In this document: positions 1 through 10,017 of the stretch, piece by piece
Layout of the letters: every line of letters starts with the position of its first letter
Numbering within the stretch: position 1 is the first letter of the stretch
DNA from: Sacculina carcini
Lineage: Eukaryota > Arthropoda > Thecostraca > Sacculinidae
DNA: 64,000 nucleotides
Assembly (NCBI GenBank): GCA_916048095.2
Contig: OU696571.1
Coordinates: 11,406,949 to 11,470,948, forward strand
Reading direction: 5' to 3'
The notes under the pieces: generated by a model
Database searches by the model: none
Seen by the model: only the letters and a program-made list of their open reading frames with translations
Told to the model about the DNA's origin: nothing
Program-made: the position numbers and the translations under genes

Positions 1-120
1 ATGCCAAATAAAACCATGTCGTGCAATAATCCTGCATTTTGCAGTGTGGGCATTGGACGATGCATCGCACATCACGCCTGAATTTTCACGCTCTAGCGCA
101 CCATCGACCGCCATTGAAAG
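1..120. repeat. Dispersed repeat, second copy at 7016-7135
   Basis: The first 120 bases recur almost unchanged at 7016-7135 in the same orientation. No coding signal is visible. It probably belongs to the flank of the integrase/MULE composite, because the 7-kb copy follows the 6-kb integrase and its MULE fragment. Confidence 0.8.
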
Positions 121-548
121 CAATTTTTAGAAATGACTTTCAGGCAAATGGCGGCTCACCTAAAAACAGCGCCCAACTACAGCACAAAGTAACCAATTAA
201 ATGACACAACACCATGGAGCTTTATTCCAATGTTGTGCAGGCAGTTTTTCAAACAACAAAAGAAAGTTACTTCAACGTCACAATTTTTTTTGTGCCCAAC
301 TGCGTTGCTTGGTATCGCCACAGAGGGAGTGTCCTCGACCTCAGGGGAATCCTCTCGCGTCTGCAGTTGAGGATCCTGAAAGCAAATATACATATTAATC
401 GTAGACAGGTCTTCAAATTATATGAGCCAATGCCAGAAAATATACTATGCAAGGATTAAAACATGATGAAAACAAGAACGTCAAAAGTACAAGGTATAAA
501 AAATATAAAGTATAAAGTGTATAAAATACAAGGTATAAAGTGTATATA
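121..548. other. Unassigned AT-rich stretch ending in a TATAAAGTG-type simple repeat
   Basis: From 121 to about 480 I recognise nothing; short open frames on both strands match no family I know. From 481 to 548 the sequence is a degenerate simple repeat of units such as TATAAAGTGTA and ATACAAGG. The MULE-A transposase pseudogene abuts it on the right. Confidence 0.4.
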
Positions 549-1500
549 AGTTGTTGGTGCGTTCGATCTCGAAGTATTGTGACAGCGGAGCGGCACCCAC
601 ACGGCGAAGCCACTGCTTTTCCACGTAAACGATTTTTTTTATCAACGTTTCGCTTGTGGAAGGACACGAGACAGCGGCCAAGGCGTCGTTCCGCGCAATG
701 TTCAGTCTCCACTCCATCAGATGCGCTGGTAAGGCTGGGAGAGCATACACAATTTTCACAACCTTCGTGCCCTGTGAAGTTGTCCGCAGTCCAAGTTTGG
801 TGGCCTTCCTCTTCACAGCCTGGGTAAAATGGAAGTAACACCCCTTGGTGCTTATCCCAGGGAAGACAGTCCTCAGAGCCGACATCGCTGCGGTCTCGAA
901 GTCAGACATGGAGGTACTAGGGTAGAGATCCGGGAAGAGTTTCACGAGTCTGCGTCAAACTGCGACGTACATGTCGTGCGTTCGTTGCGTCATCAGAACA
1001 AACGCCGACGAAATATACGTAGTGCAGTACTAAACATGTACAGTGTACAACTAAGCCAAAAATTTTGGCCACACATGAAATGTGTCATCGACAAATATGT
1101 GGCAGTCATTCTGCAGCAGACTACCTAGCTCGTCCGACACAAAGATGATGCTCATCTTGCCGTTACATTCGACGGTCCCTCGAAAAAACGGCTGGCCGTT
1201 GTTCGTGTTGCAGTACTTGGGCGTATGTCTGATGAGGTCGGCCAACTCTGACACAGAATTCGGGACGCTCATTGAACATCCCTTACGTGCGAGGGCCATG
1301 CTCTTCCTCAAGGTCACAAATTCTATTTGAACGTCCTCACCCGAGTTCCTCAGTGCCTCCCGAAAAATAACACCGAATTTTTGTGGTTCCTCACGAGCGC
1401 GGTGGAGGCACTCCGATTTGATGCGGAGAGAGGCGACCGAATCAGAGCATGACAAGTGACAGTGGGGCTGTCTCTCGAAGAGAGTACCATCATGCTCCAT
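548..1500 (-). pseudogene. MULE (Mutator-like) transposase, copy A1, degenerate
   Basis: Reading on the minus strand, 1500 to 1051 is open for 149 residues and ends in the motif FVDDTFHVWPKF, the first catalytic Asp region of MULE transposases. About 100 bases with in-frame stops follow, in which recognisable family sequence continues (SAFVLMTQRT). From 945 down come DFETAAMSALRTVFPG, the second catalytic Asp region, then GCYFHFTQAVKRKATKLGL with the C..H motif, and finally FEIERTNN just before the Glu-bearing NxVEGFN motif, where the copy is truncated. The N-terminal FLYWCH finger is missing. Active MULE transposases cut and paste DNA in the nucleus; this one cannot, because of stops, frameshifts and loss of the Glu. 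Relatives are at 52697-52808, 52978-53060 and 63298-63850. Confidence 0.85.
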
Positions 1501-1985
1501 GGCCGTCTCACGGCATTCTTTCAGCGAGTACCTGAGACGAAATCACAAAATATCCATGATTCATCGTAATTATCATCTTCATAAATTTGATAACATCAAA
1601 CCCTTACTATCAACAGGCGATATATACATATACATACAGCGATTTACAAAACAACTAAGTAAAATGCAATTTATTGAGCAAGAAGCAACAGAAAGAAGAA
1701 ACCAAAACAGTAGATCTGAAAACAATAAAGTTCTAAGTATGTAGAAAATAATTTAAAAAGAAAACTAAACTTGAAGTTAAGTAATAATTTATTTTCTACA
1801 GAATTTAGTGAACGTTTTTTATTTAATAAATATAATGTTATAGAATATATAAACTATGTTTAAATATTTCAGTAAACAAAAGGAAACACCAAACAAAGGA
1901 AATTTGCCAAATTCCAGCCTGGATCCGTTACGCCCCTAGCCAGGCCAGGCCATATTATCTTCCATGCCATATTATTACGGGCCAC
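1437..1985. repeat. Segmental duplicate of 52978-53530
   Basis: The start of MULE-A1 and the AT-rich stretch to its right recur at 52978-53530 in the same order and orientation, with few differences. The non-MULE part (1501-1944) has no coding signal that I trust; the 81-residue plus-strand frame starting at 1499 exists in both copies only because the DNA is duplicated. Confidence 0.85.
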
Positions 1986-2354
1986 AATACCCACCTCCCA
2001 ACCCGGAAAGTGAAGAATTTAAACCCTTATTCCTCTTCAACTGGACATTTTTTCTGACGATCTTGGTTTTTTTTGGATATTGGCACTAACCACTTCTTTT
2101 ACCCCCACCATTTTCTCTACTCTGCTCTGAATGTCCTGACTCTCAATATTGGGGTTTTAAATGATATCCTTGACCCGGGAGTCCAAATCTGGTGTGTCAT
2201 TCATCTGCATGTCCGCTATTAAACGAGGGCACCTCCCGAACATGATATAAAACGGGTAAAATTGGGTCGATTCCTGCACCGAGGTATTTATGGCGTATGT
2301 CGCTGCACCGAGGTCCCAGTCATCCTGCCATTCGTTGCACAACTTCATGATTAT
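1945..2354 (-). pseudogene. Gypsy/Ginger-type integrase, C-terminal fragment
   Basis: On the minus strand, 2348 to 2157 encodes the region after the catalytic Glu (KLCNEWQDDWD, SPFYIMFGR-like, then a DTPDLDSRVKDII linker). 2156 to 1945 matches the linker that leads into the GPY/F domain in the array units around 23000-23200. The zinc finger and catalytic core are absent, and the left end stops just before GPY/F. The copy is about 90% similar to the array by eye and is not part of it. Confidence 0.75.
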
Positions 2355-2640
2355 CTTTTATCAACCAGATCAGATATATACAATATTTTTTTGTTTTTTC
2401 AATACATGCACACACAATACACAGAACACGAGAGTATGCTTTTAGCAATATTACCAAACATACACACACACAAACACCACAGGGATAAATACAAAAATGA
2501 ACATAATGTACGATTATGAGAGAGCACTCAGATATGATTTTTTTGTTTCTTTTGTTTTGTTGTTTTTTTTTAATGCACGCACACACAAATAGATACATAC
2601 ATACATACATATACACGAGGAATGAAGCGCGAAGCTTGAG
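2355..2640. repeat. Low-complexity AT/CA-rich block, recurring at 55728-55975
   Basis: Contains poly-T runs, CACACA and CATACATACATA microsatellite tracts. The same block, with a longer (CA)n tract, precedes the third MULE-B terminal copy at 55728. No gene is seen. Confidence 0.6.
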
Positions 2641-2784
2641 TATACATTACACCGGCATTACCCAAGATGGATTTGAAGAATGAAGGCTATAATCATCCCA
2701 AGGCGAAGCAGGAATGAAGCTTGAAGCGTCTGTATACACTACACTGTATACACTACAATGAATATAGCCTTTAATTGTCCCAAC

Positions 2785-3065
2785 CACGACCAAGAATACC
2801 AAAACAGCGCCAACCAACAAGCCACAAAACAGCTTCTTCAAGAAGCTTCAAGTTGCCATCGCCAACTGAACCGGCCCAAAACAGCTGCAAGAATACCAAA
2901 ACATCGCCAACCAACAAGCCACAAAACAGCTTCTTCAAGAAGCTTCAAGTTGCCATCGCTCTCTAAACCGGCCCAAAACAGCTACAAGATTAGGAAAAGA
3001 TCGCCAACCAACAAGCCACAAAACAGCTTCTTCAAGAAGCTTCAAGATGCCATAGCTCAAGTTTT
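2785..3065. repeat. Minisatellite, about 100-bp period, three copies
   Basis: The core GCCAACCAACAAGCC followed by ACAAAACAGCTTCTTC occurs at about 2806, 2907 and 3003. The matching position of the second MULE-B copy (53697-53900) has two periods and that of the third copy (56100-56190) has one, so the block varies in copy number between paralogues. It lies just beyond the 3' end of the MULE-B reading frame. Confidence 0.8.
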
Positions 3066-3103
3066 CCCGTGCCCACTTACCGCATACTCTTCATACTCTT
3101 GAA

Positions 3104-5280
3104 CTATTCTGATCTAAACTTTCCATTGTGCATCCTTTTCAGAATTTTATGCCTTTGGTAGGCCTGCCTGTTGCTGAGTCCTTGAGCAATGAGTTCGCCT
3201 ATCCCAGGCAAATGTTCCGCTGTGTCATTGCTCTCAGCAGCACTCGCGGCAGCTGCTGGTTGACCGGCTTCAACATCTGTCCCACTTCTGCGCTCGTTTG
3301 GATCTGCCAATGAATTCGCGACCTCTCCAGGGGCCAACTGCACACTGGTCGACTCGTCCGAGCTCTGTGTCCGCGACAACCAACCCATCGACAATTCACA
3401 ACCATCGATAATGCCCATGCTATCCACATTCCTTGAAGGAGACTTGAAAATCAAGCCCTATCTGTCAACCTCATCATCCGCAACATGACCGTCAACTAAT
3501 GATTCACGTTCTTCCAATCCGCCAACAACAGCCGCCCCCCCTCTATACAACAAATTTGAGCTCAAGAATGGATCGACGACATCTACCGAGGTCAACTGCA
3601 CATTGGTCGTCTCGATTTGGGCTGGGCTCAAGTTTTGTGTCGGCGGCAACCAATCATCGGCAACGCCCAGCTCACTCACCTTCATAGAATGAGGCGTGAA
3701 TTGGAAATCTCTGTCAATCTCATTCTCCACGTGTGGAGAATTCGGAGCGTACTGATCAACACTGACTCCATCATTGTCATACATATGTGAAGATGGCGAT
3801 ACTGTTTCACCAGAAGCAACTGGAAGCGACTCGGTAGAACAAACATCATCTGCATCATCTCCGACAATAGAGTGACCAACGTTGGGGCCAGAGACAATGT
3901 TGCCCATGTGGGACAAATACGAACGCAACTCTTCAAAACTATTTAGCCCAATTGAGGCAGCTAAACGATAACCTGCCATTAGTTGCCGTTGAAGGAGCTT
4001 CCTTCTTCCTCGAGCCTTGACAACGGTCCACCGAGAAGACCACGAAACCCGGATCATCTGCCGGGAGTCCAGGCTTTTGTTGCGCAACTCATCCAGACAT
4101 TGAAAGATGCCTGGATTTCCGTGGAGTTTCCAGCGCAACCTGCCGTTGAACCCTTCCACAGCGTTGTTTGTCCTATGGACCTGGTCATAATGGCTGAGAG
4201 TCTCGGCATCAACTCTGCTGAGCCAGTGTCTGGATACGTATTCCAGAAACCGCGTCATATTAGCAGATGGTTCGACAATCTCATCCTTGATGGCGTCAAA
4301 CCCAGCCTACAGCAAATTTGATGGTAAAGCGCACACTTGCTTCACTGGTCCCCTGAATGCACTTAGCCTTAAAGACCTGGCCTTGCGAATAACCGCCTGA
4401 GTGTAACCCCTTTCATGTGAACATTCGGGAAGACATCAACCAAGGACGAATGGATCGCTCTCTTAAAATCGGCCATAGCTGTTTTTGGCGAAAAAGTGGT
4501 GGCGATATCTGAAGTAGCCGAGCTCGTGATGGCAAAGAGCGTGTGCCAAACAGCCCTGTAAAGTGCTGCTGTTCTTTTCGTTATAAGGACGAACGCTGTG
4601 GGGATGAACATGTTGTATCGCGTGTGAACGGTAAATAGCTGCTGAAACAGTTGTGGGCACACGTGAAAGGTCCCATCCACGAAAATTTCACAGTCGGCAC
4701 ATATGAGAAACTGGAGCCGATTTGAAAGAAAGATCAAGGCAACACCGCCATTGTCGCCCGCGGTCACTTTACCACGATAAAACTCATCCCCCAGGATACA
4801 ATTGCCGTACCGTGGACATTGATCTAAAACGCTAGCAAGTTTGTCTGGGGAGCGAGGTACTGCCGGTGCACAAGTATACCGCGCAACGGCCATTCGCCGC
4901 CGTGTGCTGGGATACACCAAGTTCGATTCGAGATTTTGGCGCTTGGCAGTGTTAAGCAACTGCACAAGACGCTGAGGCTCGCTGCGTGCCAGCTCGTAAC
5001 ACTGTGCTCGACAGCGTATGTCTGCCAGCGTATGCTCGCAGGGCAGGTGATTGTGCTCCTGCCCGATTCGCACCGAGTCATCGCTGCGGATCGCCGAGCC
5101 CGTACAACCACTGTGCTTGCAGTGGAAATACTCCCGACCGCGCTTGCTCCATTTTCGATGATATACGAAGCCGTCCAGGTGATAATAAGTCATAACTCGT
5201 TTAGGACACAAAACCTCGATGCGCTCCATCATGAAAACGATCAGCTCATGGATGTTTGCAATACACACATACAACAACAT
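3104..5280 (-). pseudogene. MULE transposase with FLYWCH finger, copy B1, nearly full length
   Basis: This is the most complete MULE in the window. Minus strand, 5280 to 4369 (303 residues): an N-terminal FLYWCH-type zinc finger (YYHLDGFVYHRKW, FHCKHSGCTGSA, EHNHLPC), then EIFVDGTFHVCPQLFQQLF with catalytic Asp 1 and MADFKRAIHSSLVDVFPN with Asp 2. Near 4405 the C..H motif is damaged by a short deletion; the frame then changes and stops. From 4258 to 3458 the C-terminal part is open, with HRTNNAVEGFNGRLRWKL carrying the catalytic Glu. One TAG separates this from an acidic, Ala/Ser-rich tail (3454-3104) in the same frame. A plausible start is the MMERIEV methionine near 5232. No terminal inverted repeats were found. 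Family role: nuclear DDE transposase binding element ends through the zinc finger. Copy B2 is at 53945-55725. Confidence 0.88.
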
Positions 5281-5282
5281 AT

Positions 5283-5530
5283 ATTTGCAGGATGAGAGAG
5301 ATATATGATGTCAGAGAGGTATATAGTTCGATGTGGGTTATGAATTAATTTCTTAAGTTCTCCGTGATTTAGTTTGATTTTTGAAGTATTTTTTGGTTTC
5401 TCTCAAACATATTGCACTTTTTTCCGTATCAATGCCATTTTCAATATCACAACGGTGTCACCCACTCGCTGAGAATATATGAAGCCGGACAAAGACACTG
5501 AAACTTATGAATTATAGCTTAGATAGATAA
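5283..5530. repeat. Non-coding spacer between MULE-B 5' end and integrase, duplicated at 16130-16385
   Basis: AT-rich, with no coding signal. It is almost identical to 16130-16385, where it also joins a MULE-B N-terminus to an integrase. It may be the 5' untranslated or terminal region of MULE-B. Confidence 0.6.
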
Positions 5531-5558
5531 AAGATATAAGTAGTCCAAATCTGGTGTG

Positions 5559-6242
5559 TCATTCATATTCATGTCCGCCATTAAACGAGGTCACCTCCCG
5601 AACATTATATAAAACGGGGAAAATTTGGTTGATTCGTGCACCGAGGTGTATGGCGTATGTCGCGGCACCGAGGTGGCAGTCCCAGTCATCCTGCCGTTCG
5701 TTGCACAACTTCATGATTATCTTTTTCAATGTGCCGTTGGTCCTCTCAGTCTGTCCGTTGGTCTGCGGATGATACGCGTGTGTCACAGCGTGCTTCACCT
5801 GGAACGCCTGAAACAACGTCTCATTGAGCTGATTACAAAATTCCCTACCCTGATCTGAAATGATCTTCGGGGGTCTGAAAAGGTGAAACATTGCTTGCAT
5901 GTGGTGGGAAACCTGATCTGCTGATTTGGCCTGTAGTGGGAATGTTAAACCCCATTTTGAAAAGAGATCTGTTGCGGTCAGGATGTAAACATTTCCCCTG
6001 ATTGTCTCGGGAAGAGGTCCCACAAGATCTATACCCACTACCTCCCACGTGTCATTTGTCCTAATCGGTGTATGCTCCGGAGCCATTGTCTTTATTCTCC
6101 ACAATCTTTGGCATCTATCACAACGGGCAAGGACATCCACCACAAACTTGGTAAGCCCCTCCGAGTAGAACTGTGACCGTATCCTCGCCACAGTCTCTGT
6201 CCTCCCCATGTGGCTCCCTTCCGAATGGATGCTCTCAAACAC
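5559..6242 (-). pseudogene. Gypsy/Ginger-type DDE integrase, best preserved catalytic core
   Basis: A 227-residue minus-strand frame. It begins with an HHCC zinc finger (His6, His11, Cys41, Cys44), then the integrase core: Asp72 in GIDLVGPLP, Asp130 in IISDQGREF and Glu166 in YHPQTNGQTE. The Asp130-Glu166 spacing is the classic DD35E of retroviral and gypsy integrases. Upstream in frame the sequence stays open for about 20 residues (FREIIFSEAEKQ) to a TAG. Unlike the array copies, this locus keeps the CT dinucleotide after the Glu codon, so the frame runs on through KLCNERQDDWDCHLGAATYAI before a frameshift. GPY/F and the protease domain are not present here. The enzyme would join element DNA to target DNA in the nucleus. 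Whether the parent was a Ginger DNA transposon or a gypsy retroelement cannot be settled, since no reverse transcriptase is seen. Confidence 0.85.
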
Positions 6243-6344
6243 GGTCTGCTTTTCCGCTTCAGAGAAGATGATCTCTCTGAAGCTGACTTCCCCCTATTGC
6301 GTAGGACAGACTGCATACTGGAAGTATCCGAATCTGCAAAAAAC

Positions 6345-6485
6345 AGAATGCGGAAACCGGATCATCTGTCGAGACTCGAGGCTTTTGTTCCGCAGTTCAT
6401 CCACATGTTGGTATATGCCCAGATTTCCATGGAGTCTCCAGCGCAACCTACCTTTGAACCCTTCGACAGCTTTGCAATGCAGTGG
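6345..6485 (-). pseudogene. MULE transposase C-terminal fragment (Glu region)
   Basis: The minus strand reads AVEGFKGRLRWRLHGN followed by HVDELRNKSLESRQMIRF, the MULE segment around the catalytic Glu, equivalent to 4044-4170 in MULE-B1. The usual Asn after GF is Lys here. It lies directly upstream of the integrase, exactly as in the array units, so this MULE-integrase junction predates the array. Confidence 0.75.
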
Positions 6486-6589
6486 GGTATCTCAACACTC
6501 GAGGCATCCGGCCGGGGGCTTGGGGGCGGTTTCTGCGTCTTAGAACATAACATGGTGTTCAAATATAGTGGAATATTATTATTTCGTTA

Positions 6590-7147
6590 AATATATTGTA
6601 TTCGTTGAAATATCACTCAATAAAATGAGGTTGATCAGAGATAAGATGACCCACCACCGTTTTTCTCGTCTTCTCCTTCAGTACAATCCTTTTCTCCGTC
6701 ACACCGCCACCCCTGTATAAAAAAATGAACAGTTTAAAACATTGTGTATATGTGCAGGTGCATCTGTGTGTTACTTGCAAGCAGCAAGGTTACTTTGAAG
6801 AAAGTTCGAGAAAAATATTGACAAATCTGATTAATATATGCTGATAAGCGGATTGATAGTGGCTTTTACTTGTCTTGTGTGGTTCTCACCCCAATTATTG
6901 CACACCAGTTTCTCTTGCAGCCGTTTCCAAGCAGCACACGACGAGAAATGCTAGCAACAACGGCGCAATAGCAGTTGAGCGCGTGATCAACACACCATGT
7001 TGTTGCATGCATTGGAATGCCAACTAAAACCATGTCGTGCAATAATCCTGCATTTTGCAGTGTGGGCATTGGACGATGCATCGCACATCACGCCTGAATT
7101 TTCACGCTCTAGCGCACCATCGACCGCCATAGAAAGCGAAAAATAAA
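6590..7147. other. Non-coding spacer after the MULE fragment
   Basis: 6590-6770 resembles the spacer in array units (for example 24230-24400). 6771-7015 is unassigned; a 71-residue minus-strand frame there matches nothing I know. 7016-7135 repeats bases 1-120. Confidence 0.5.
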
Positions 7148-7290
7148 ATTATTTTTCCAATTCTCTTTCTAGACTTTTTTCTTTTCGAACTCTCTTTCTC
7201 TCTGAATCTTATCGGCGCTTCCGGTACATGGGGCCACCTTAGGGTGGTAATAATGCTTGCACTCTTCCCATGCTACTGGATTTGCCTGTA

Positions 7291-7324
<34 letters not shown>

Positions 7325-8342
7325 CAAGGGCAATCGGTGAATAAATATAGGATATATCACTTAAAGTGTACTCGGGGCCCGTTTTTTGGGTCACCCTGTA
7401 TAAGATGAAAAAGCTCCAGTTTTAGGTACAAAATTTGCTAGGGGTTACGACTTAGGTTTTAAACAATAAAAACACGAATTTTAGATGAAAACAATATTTT
7501 AGGTTAAATCAATATTTTTTTATGTGATAACATATTTTTCCGACCTCTTATGATATGATATCATAGCTGAGTACCGTCAAGTCTGCTCGAGCGACACCAC
7601 TCTCACCTGTATATGTATGATACCAAATCCCCATTCCAGTCGCTAATAATATGCACAGACAGGCCACGATTATCTGACGAGTGAAATCAAATTCATCGGT
7701 AAATATGTCATTGACGTCACTGGTTTGGCGTGCGAAAAATAGCTGTTTTTTAATGAACAATGTACATCACTTTTGTATTATTACGTTATACTGCCGTGTA
7801 CACTGATGGATCTATTATTTATTGTTATTTATTTATTATTATTTTTCCAATTCTCTTTCTAGACTTTTTTCTTTTCGAACTCTCTTTCTCTCTGAATCTT
7901 ATCGGCGCTTCCGGTACATGGGGCCACCTTAGGGTGGTAATAGTGCTTGCACTCTTCCCATGCTACTGGATTTGCCTGTAATTAATAATAATAATAATAA
8001 TAAAACAAGGGCAATCGGTGAATAAATATAGGATATATCACTTAAAGTGTACACGGGGCCCGTTTTTTGGGTCACCCTGTATAAGATGAAAAAGCTCCAG
8101 TTTTAGGTACAAAATTTGCTAGGGGTTACGACTTAGGTTTTAAACAATAAAAACACGAATTTTAGATGAAAACAATATTTTAGGTTAAATTAATATTTTT
8201 TTATGTGATAACATATTTTTCCGACCTCTAATGATATGATATCATAGCTGAGTACCGTCAAGTCTGCTCGAGCGACACCACTCTCACCTGTATATGTATG
8301 ATACCAAATCCCCATGCCAGTCGCTAATAATATGCACAGACA
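7148..8342 (+). repeat. Direct repeat pair of a LINE 3' end with (TAA)n tail
   Basis: 7148-7661 and 7838-8342 are two similar copies (offset 690) in the same orientation. Each starts with about 140 bases of 3'-UTR-like sequence ending in a plus-strand (TAA)n tract (7293-7323 and 7983-8003), the tail type of I-clade LINEs. About 350 bases follow that I cannot assign, containing GGGTCACCCTGTATA. Between the copies, 7788-7812 reads TAVYTDGS, the first motif of a LINE RNase H domain, on the plus strand. A 70-residue minus-strand frame (7548-7760) with a hydrophobic stretch is probably chance. Further copies lie at 44620-45800 and 47978-49160. Confidence 0.65.
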
Positions 8343-8823
8343 ACTGTACGACGGGAAACGGCGCGCAGACGGCACATCTCTTCTCTATTCTCGGCTGTCT
8401 GGTGAACCTTCGAGGGGCTCTTTCGGAGCGCCACAGCTCTACGTCACTCATCCGTGAACCAGGGAACCAGCGCGTGTTTTCGATATCTGCCGCTCAGCGG
8501 TATAGCATGTTCTGCCTCTATCAGTACATCCGTGATTTTTATCACCCTGTTCTGTTCGGATTGACACTCGTGTGTAGCCATCTGGCTCAGTGTCGTGAAT
8601 GTTCGCCAGTCCGCCTTCTTGAGGTTCCATTTCCCCACGTGGAGTGATATTTGATGTCGCGTTGTTGTGTATGTAAACATCGGATAATGATCGGAATCGT
8701 ACGTATCGCCGTCCAATGGAATAGTGAGACAATGGACGGCGAGCACGCTGATAGATCGATCGCTGTTTGAGTGTTGTTCACGATATGGTGATAGGTTGGC
8801 GACCTGTTATTCAATATCACCAA
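8343..8823 (-). pseudogene. I/R1-like LINE ORF2, endonuclease domain fragment
   Basis: Minus strand, two frames that together give NRSPTYHHIVNN, TAIDLSACSPSI, FHWTA and SDHYPMF, matching the C-terminal half of LINE apurinic-like endonucleases, where the SDH motif is catalytic. Then WNLKKADWRTF and ALVPWFTDE, the linker toward reverse transcriptase. One frameshift lies near 8715; the better copies at 45908 and 49266 are open for 128 residues here. The N-terminal half of the endonuclease and all reverse transcriptase are missing. Confidence 0.82.
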
Positions 8824-9396
8824 ATTGTTTCGTGTCTACAATTTCTGGTTCTTTGACCGAAACACTGACAGCAAAAGCATTTCAGTGGGTTTGGTATAAA
8901 GGCTCTGACTTCGTACCGCAAGTACACTGCTCCCACGTGAGATGGAACCGTCGTCGTAGGGAAGGTGAGTACAAGCAATGCTGTTGCAGTTGGTGTACCG
9001 TTTCTCATCGACATCATGCGTCTGACCTCCGAGACGCCCTCTTCAGAAAGTCATCGAGTTATTTCTTAGCCGTCGACGTGTCTCAGTTCTGGGGCGTATA
9101 TTGTGCCTCTCTTTGTGTTCCTACTGCAGTGTAGCGATACCGATACTGTATCAGAATTTTGTCATCTTCATGACATCAATGTCTCAGAATTTTGTCATCT
9201 TCATGAGTGTTTTGGTTTGCTTGTCATTGATTTTTTCACAATACGCGACCTGTCTTGTGGTTTTCCCACTTTTTTGGTTGATTGTAGCCCCGAATTTTCC
9301 TTGTAGCTCTTTGTGAATCCAGAAAGGTCCCAATCTGCCGAAATCGTGGTTTTCGGTGGGCGTGATCACTACATACGAGACATTCGGGTCAATTTT

Positions 9397-9785
9397 GGGT
9401 GCTCACGTATTATCGGGAGGACCTTTAAAAAAAACGACTCAAAATTAAAGTAAATTATTTATTGAAACGGTTAAAACAATAAAATAACATTACATTTGTA
9501 ATTCCGGAGGCCAGAACGTCGCAATTGCTTCCAAAAGTGACTCAAAGACATCAGTACAGGCAACATGCTTCCGCCACATGAATTCGGCCAAATACGTACA
9601 AAGTAGAGCTTCATTTTGTGATTGTTCGGACAGATTCGTTATGCCGGCAAGATACTTTTCTCCTGAAGGAACACAACAGCCTCTTCCTCAGTGCGCGGTA
9701 AATCAAAGATCTTCATACTAACCAACAAACCCTGTGAAAAAAAGAAGGAAAAGTCAAAGGTCCTCCCGATTATACGTAAGGACCC
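9397..9785 (-). mobile_element. Merlin/ISXO2-like DNA transposon, 389-bp internally deleted copy
   Basis: Ends are inverted repeats of about 30 bases (left GGGTGCTCACGTATTATCGG; the right end matches in 27 of 30). The element is flanked by the 6-base direct repeat AATTTT (9391-9396 and 9786-9791). The empty site is seen in the LINE copies at about 46826-46840 and 50184-50198, where a single CAATTTTGATT is present, so this is an insertion into LINE ORF1. It carries a transposase remnant (see 9490-9716). Merlin elements usually make 8-9-base duplications, so the 6 bases are unusual. Confidence 0.8.
9490..9716 (-). pseudogene. ISXO2/Merlin-type transposase remnant (N- and C-termini only)
   Basis: ATG at 9716 starts MKIFDLPRTEEEAVVFLQEK, then a TAA, then RICPNNHKMKLYF. 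This resembles the N-terminus of ISXO2-like transposases, where an FL-Q-KG-L stretch precedes a Cys/His zinc-binding region. In another frame the sequence continues YLAEFMWRKHV and FESLLEAIATFWP to a TAA at 9490, resembling the C-terminal (N/D)E(Y/F)MWR motif of the same family. The DDE core between them is deleted. Assignment is from remembered family motifs. Confidence 0.6.
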
Positions 9786-10017
9786 AATTTTGATTGCTGC
9801 ATTTGTCTTTGCGCCGCGTGTGACCTCCAGGAATTGAGCTTGACATTTGTCCTTTTTTCGTAAAATGCGTTTCGGTGTCCTGTGTCGTTGGGCCTGAAAT
9901 GTTTGATATCTTTGATGGCGTTGATGAAGAGGATGTTTTCCTCTGGGATCCCGGGGTCGCAGGGGATCTATTCTTTCTTCTTTTTCTCTTCCTCACCGTC
10001 ATCTTCCCTTGGTTTGG

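Larger units (their letters stand above)
8817..10002 (-). pseudogene. LINE ORF1 (gag-like), interrupted by a Merlin-like insertion
   Basis: On the minus strand this starts near 10002 with a basic Ser/Thr-rich N-terminus (MTVRKRKRRKNRSPATPGS) and continues after the 9397-9785 insertion with NVSYVVITPTENHDFGRLGP, the gag core of Jockey/I/R1-type ORF1 proteins. It ends with YLRYEVRAFIPNPLKC and a damaged CCHC knuckle (CFCCQCFGQ..., His replaced by Gln). ORF1 proteins of this type bind element RNA. Several stops and frameshifts and a 31-base tandem duplication at about 9150-9205, absent from the other copies, break it. It runs straight into the endonuclease fragment, so the ORF1/ORF2 boundary and much of ORF2 are deleted. 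Confidence 0.75.

Noticed and set aside
160-393. 77-residue Cys-containing minus-strand frame, possible THAP-like domain
   Set aside because: Cys and His spacing does not fit C2CH, and no second copy supports it.
7548-7760. Minus-strand frame with a hydrophobic stretch (ACLCILLATGMGIW), possible membrane protein
   Set aside because: Length is 70 residues, the surrounding DNA is a LINE 3' repeat, and the frame is truncated in the neighbouring copy.
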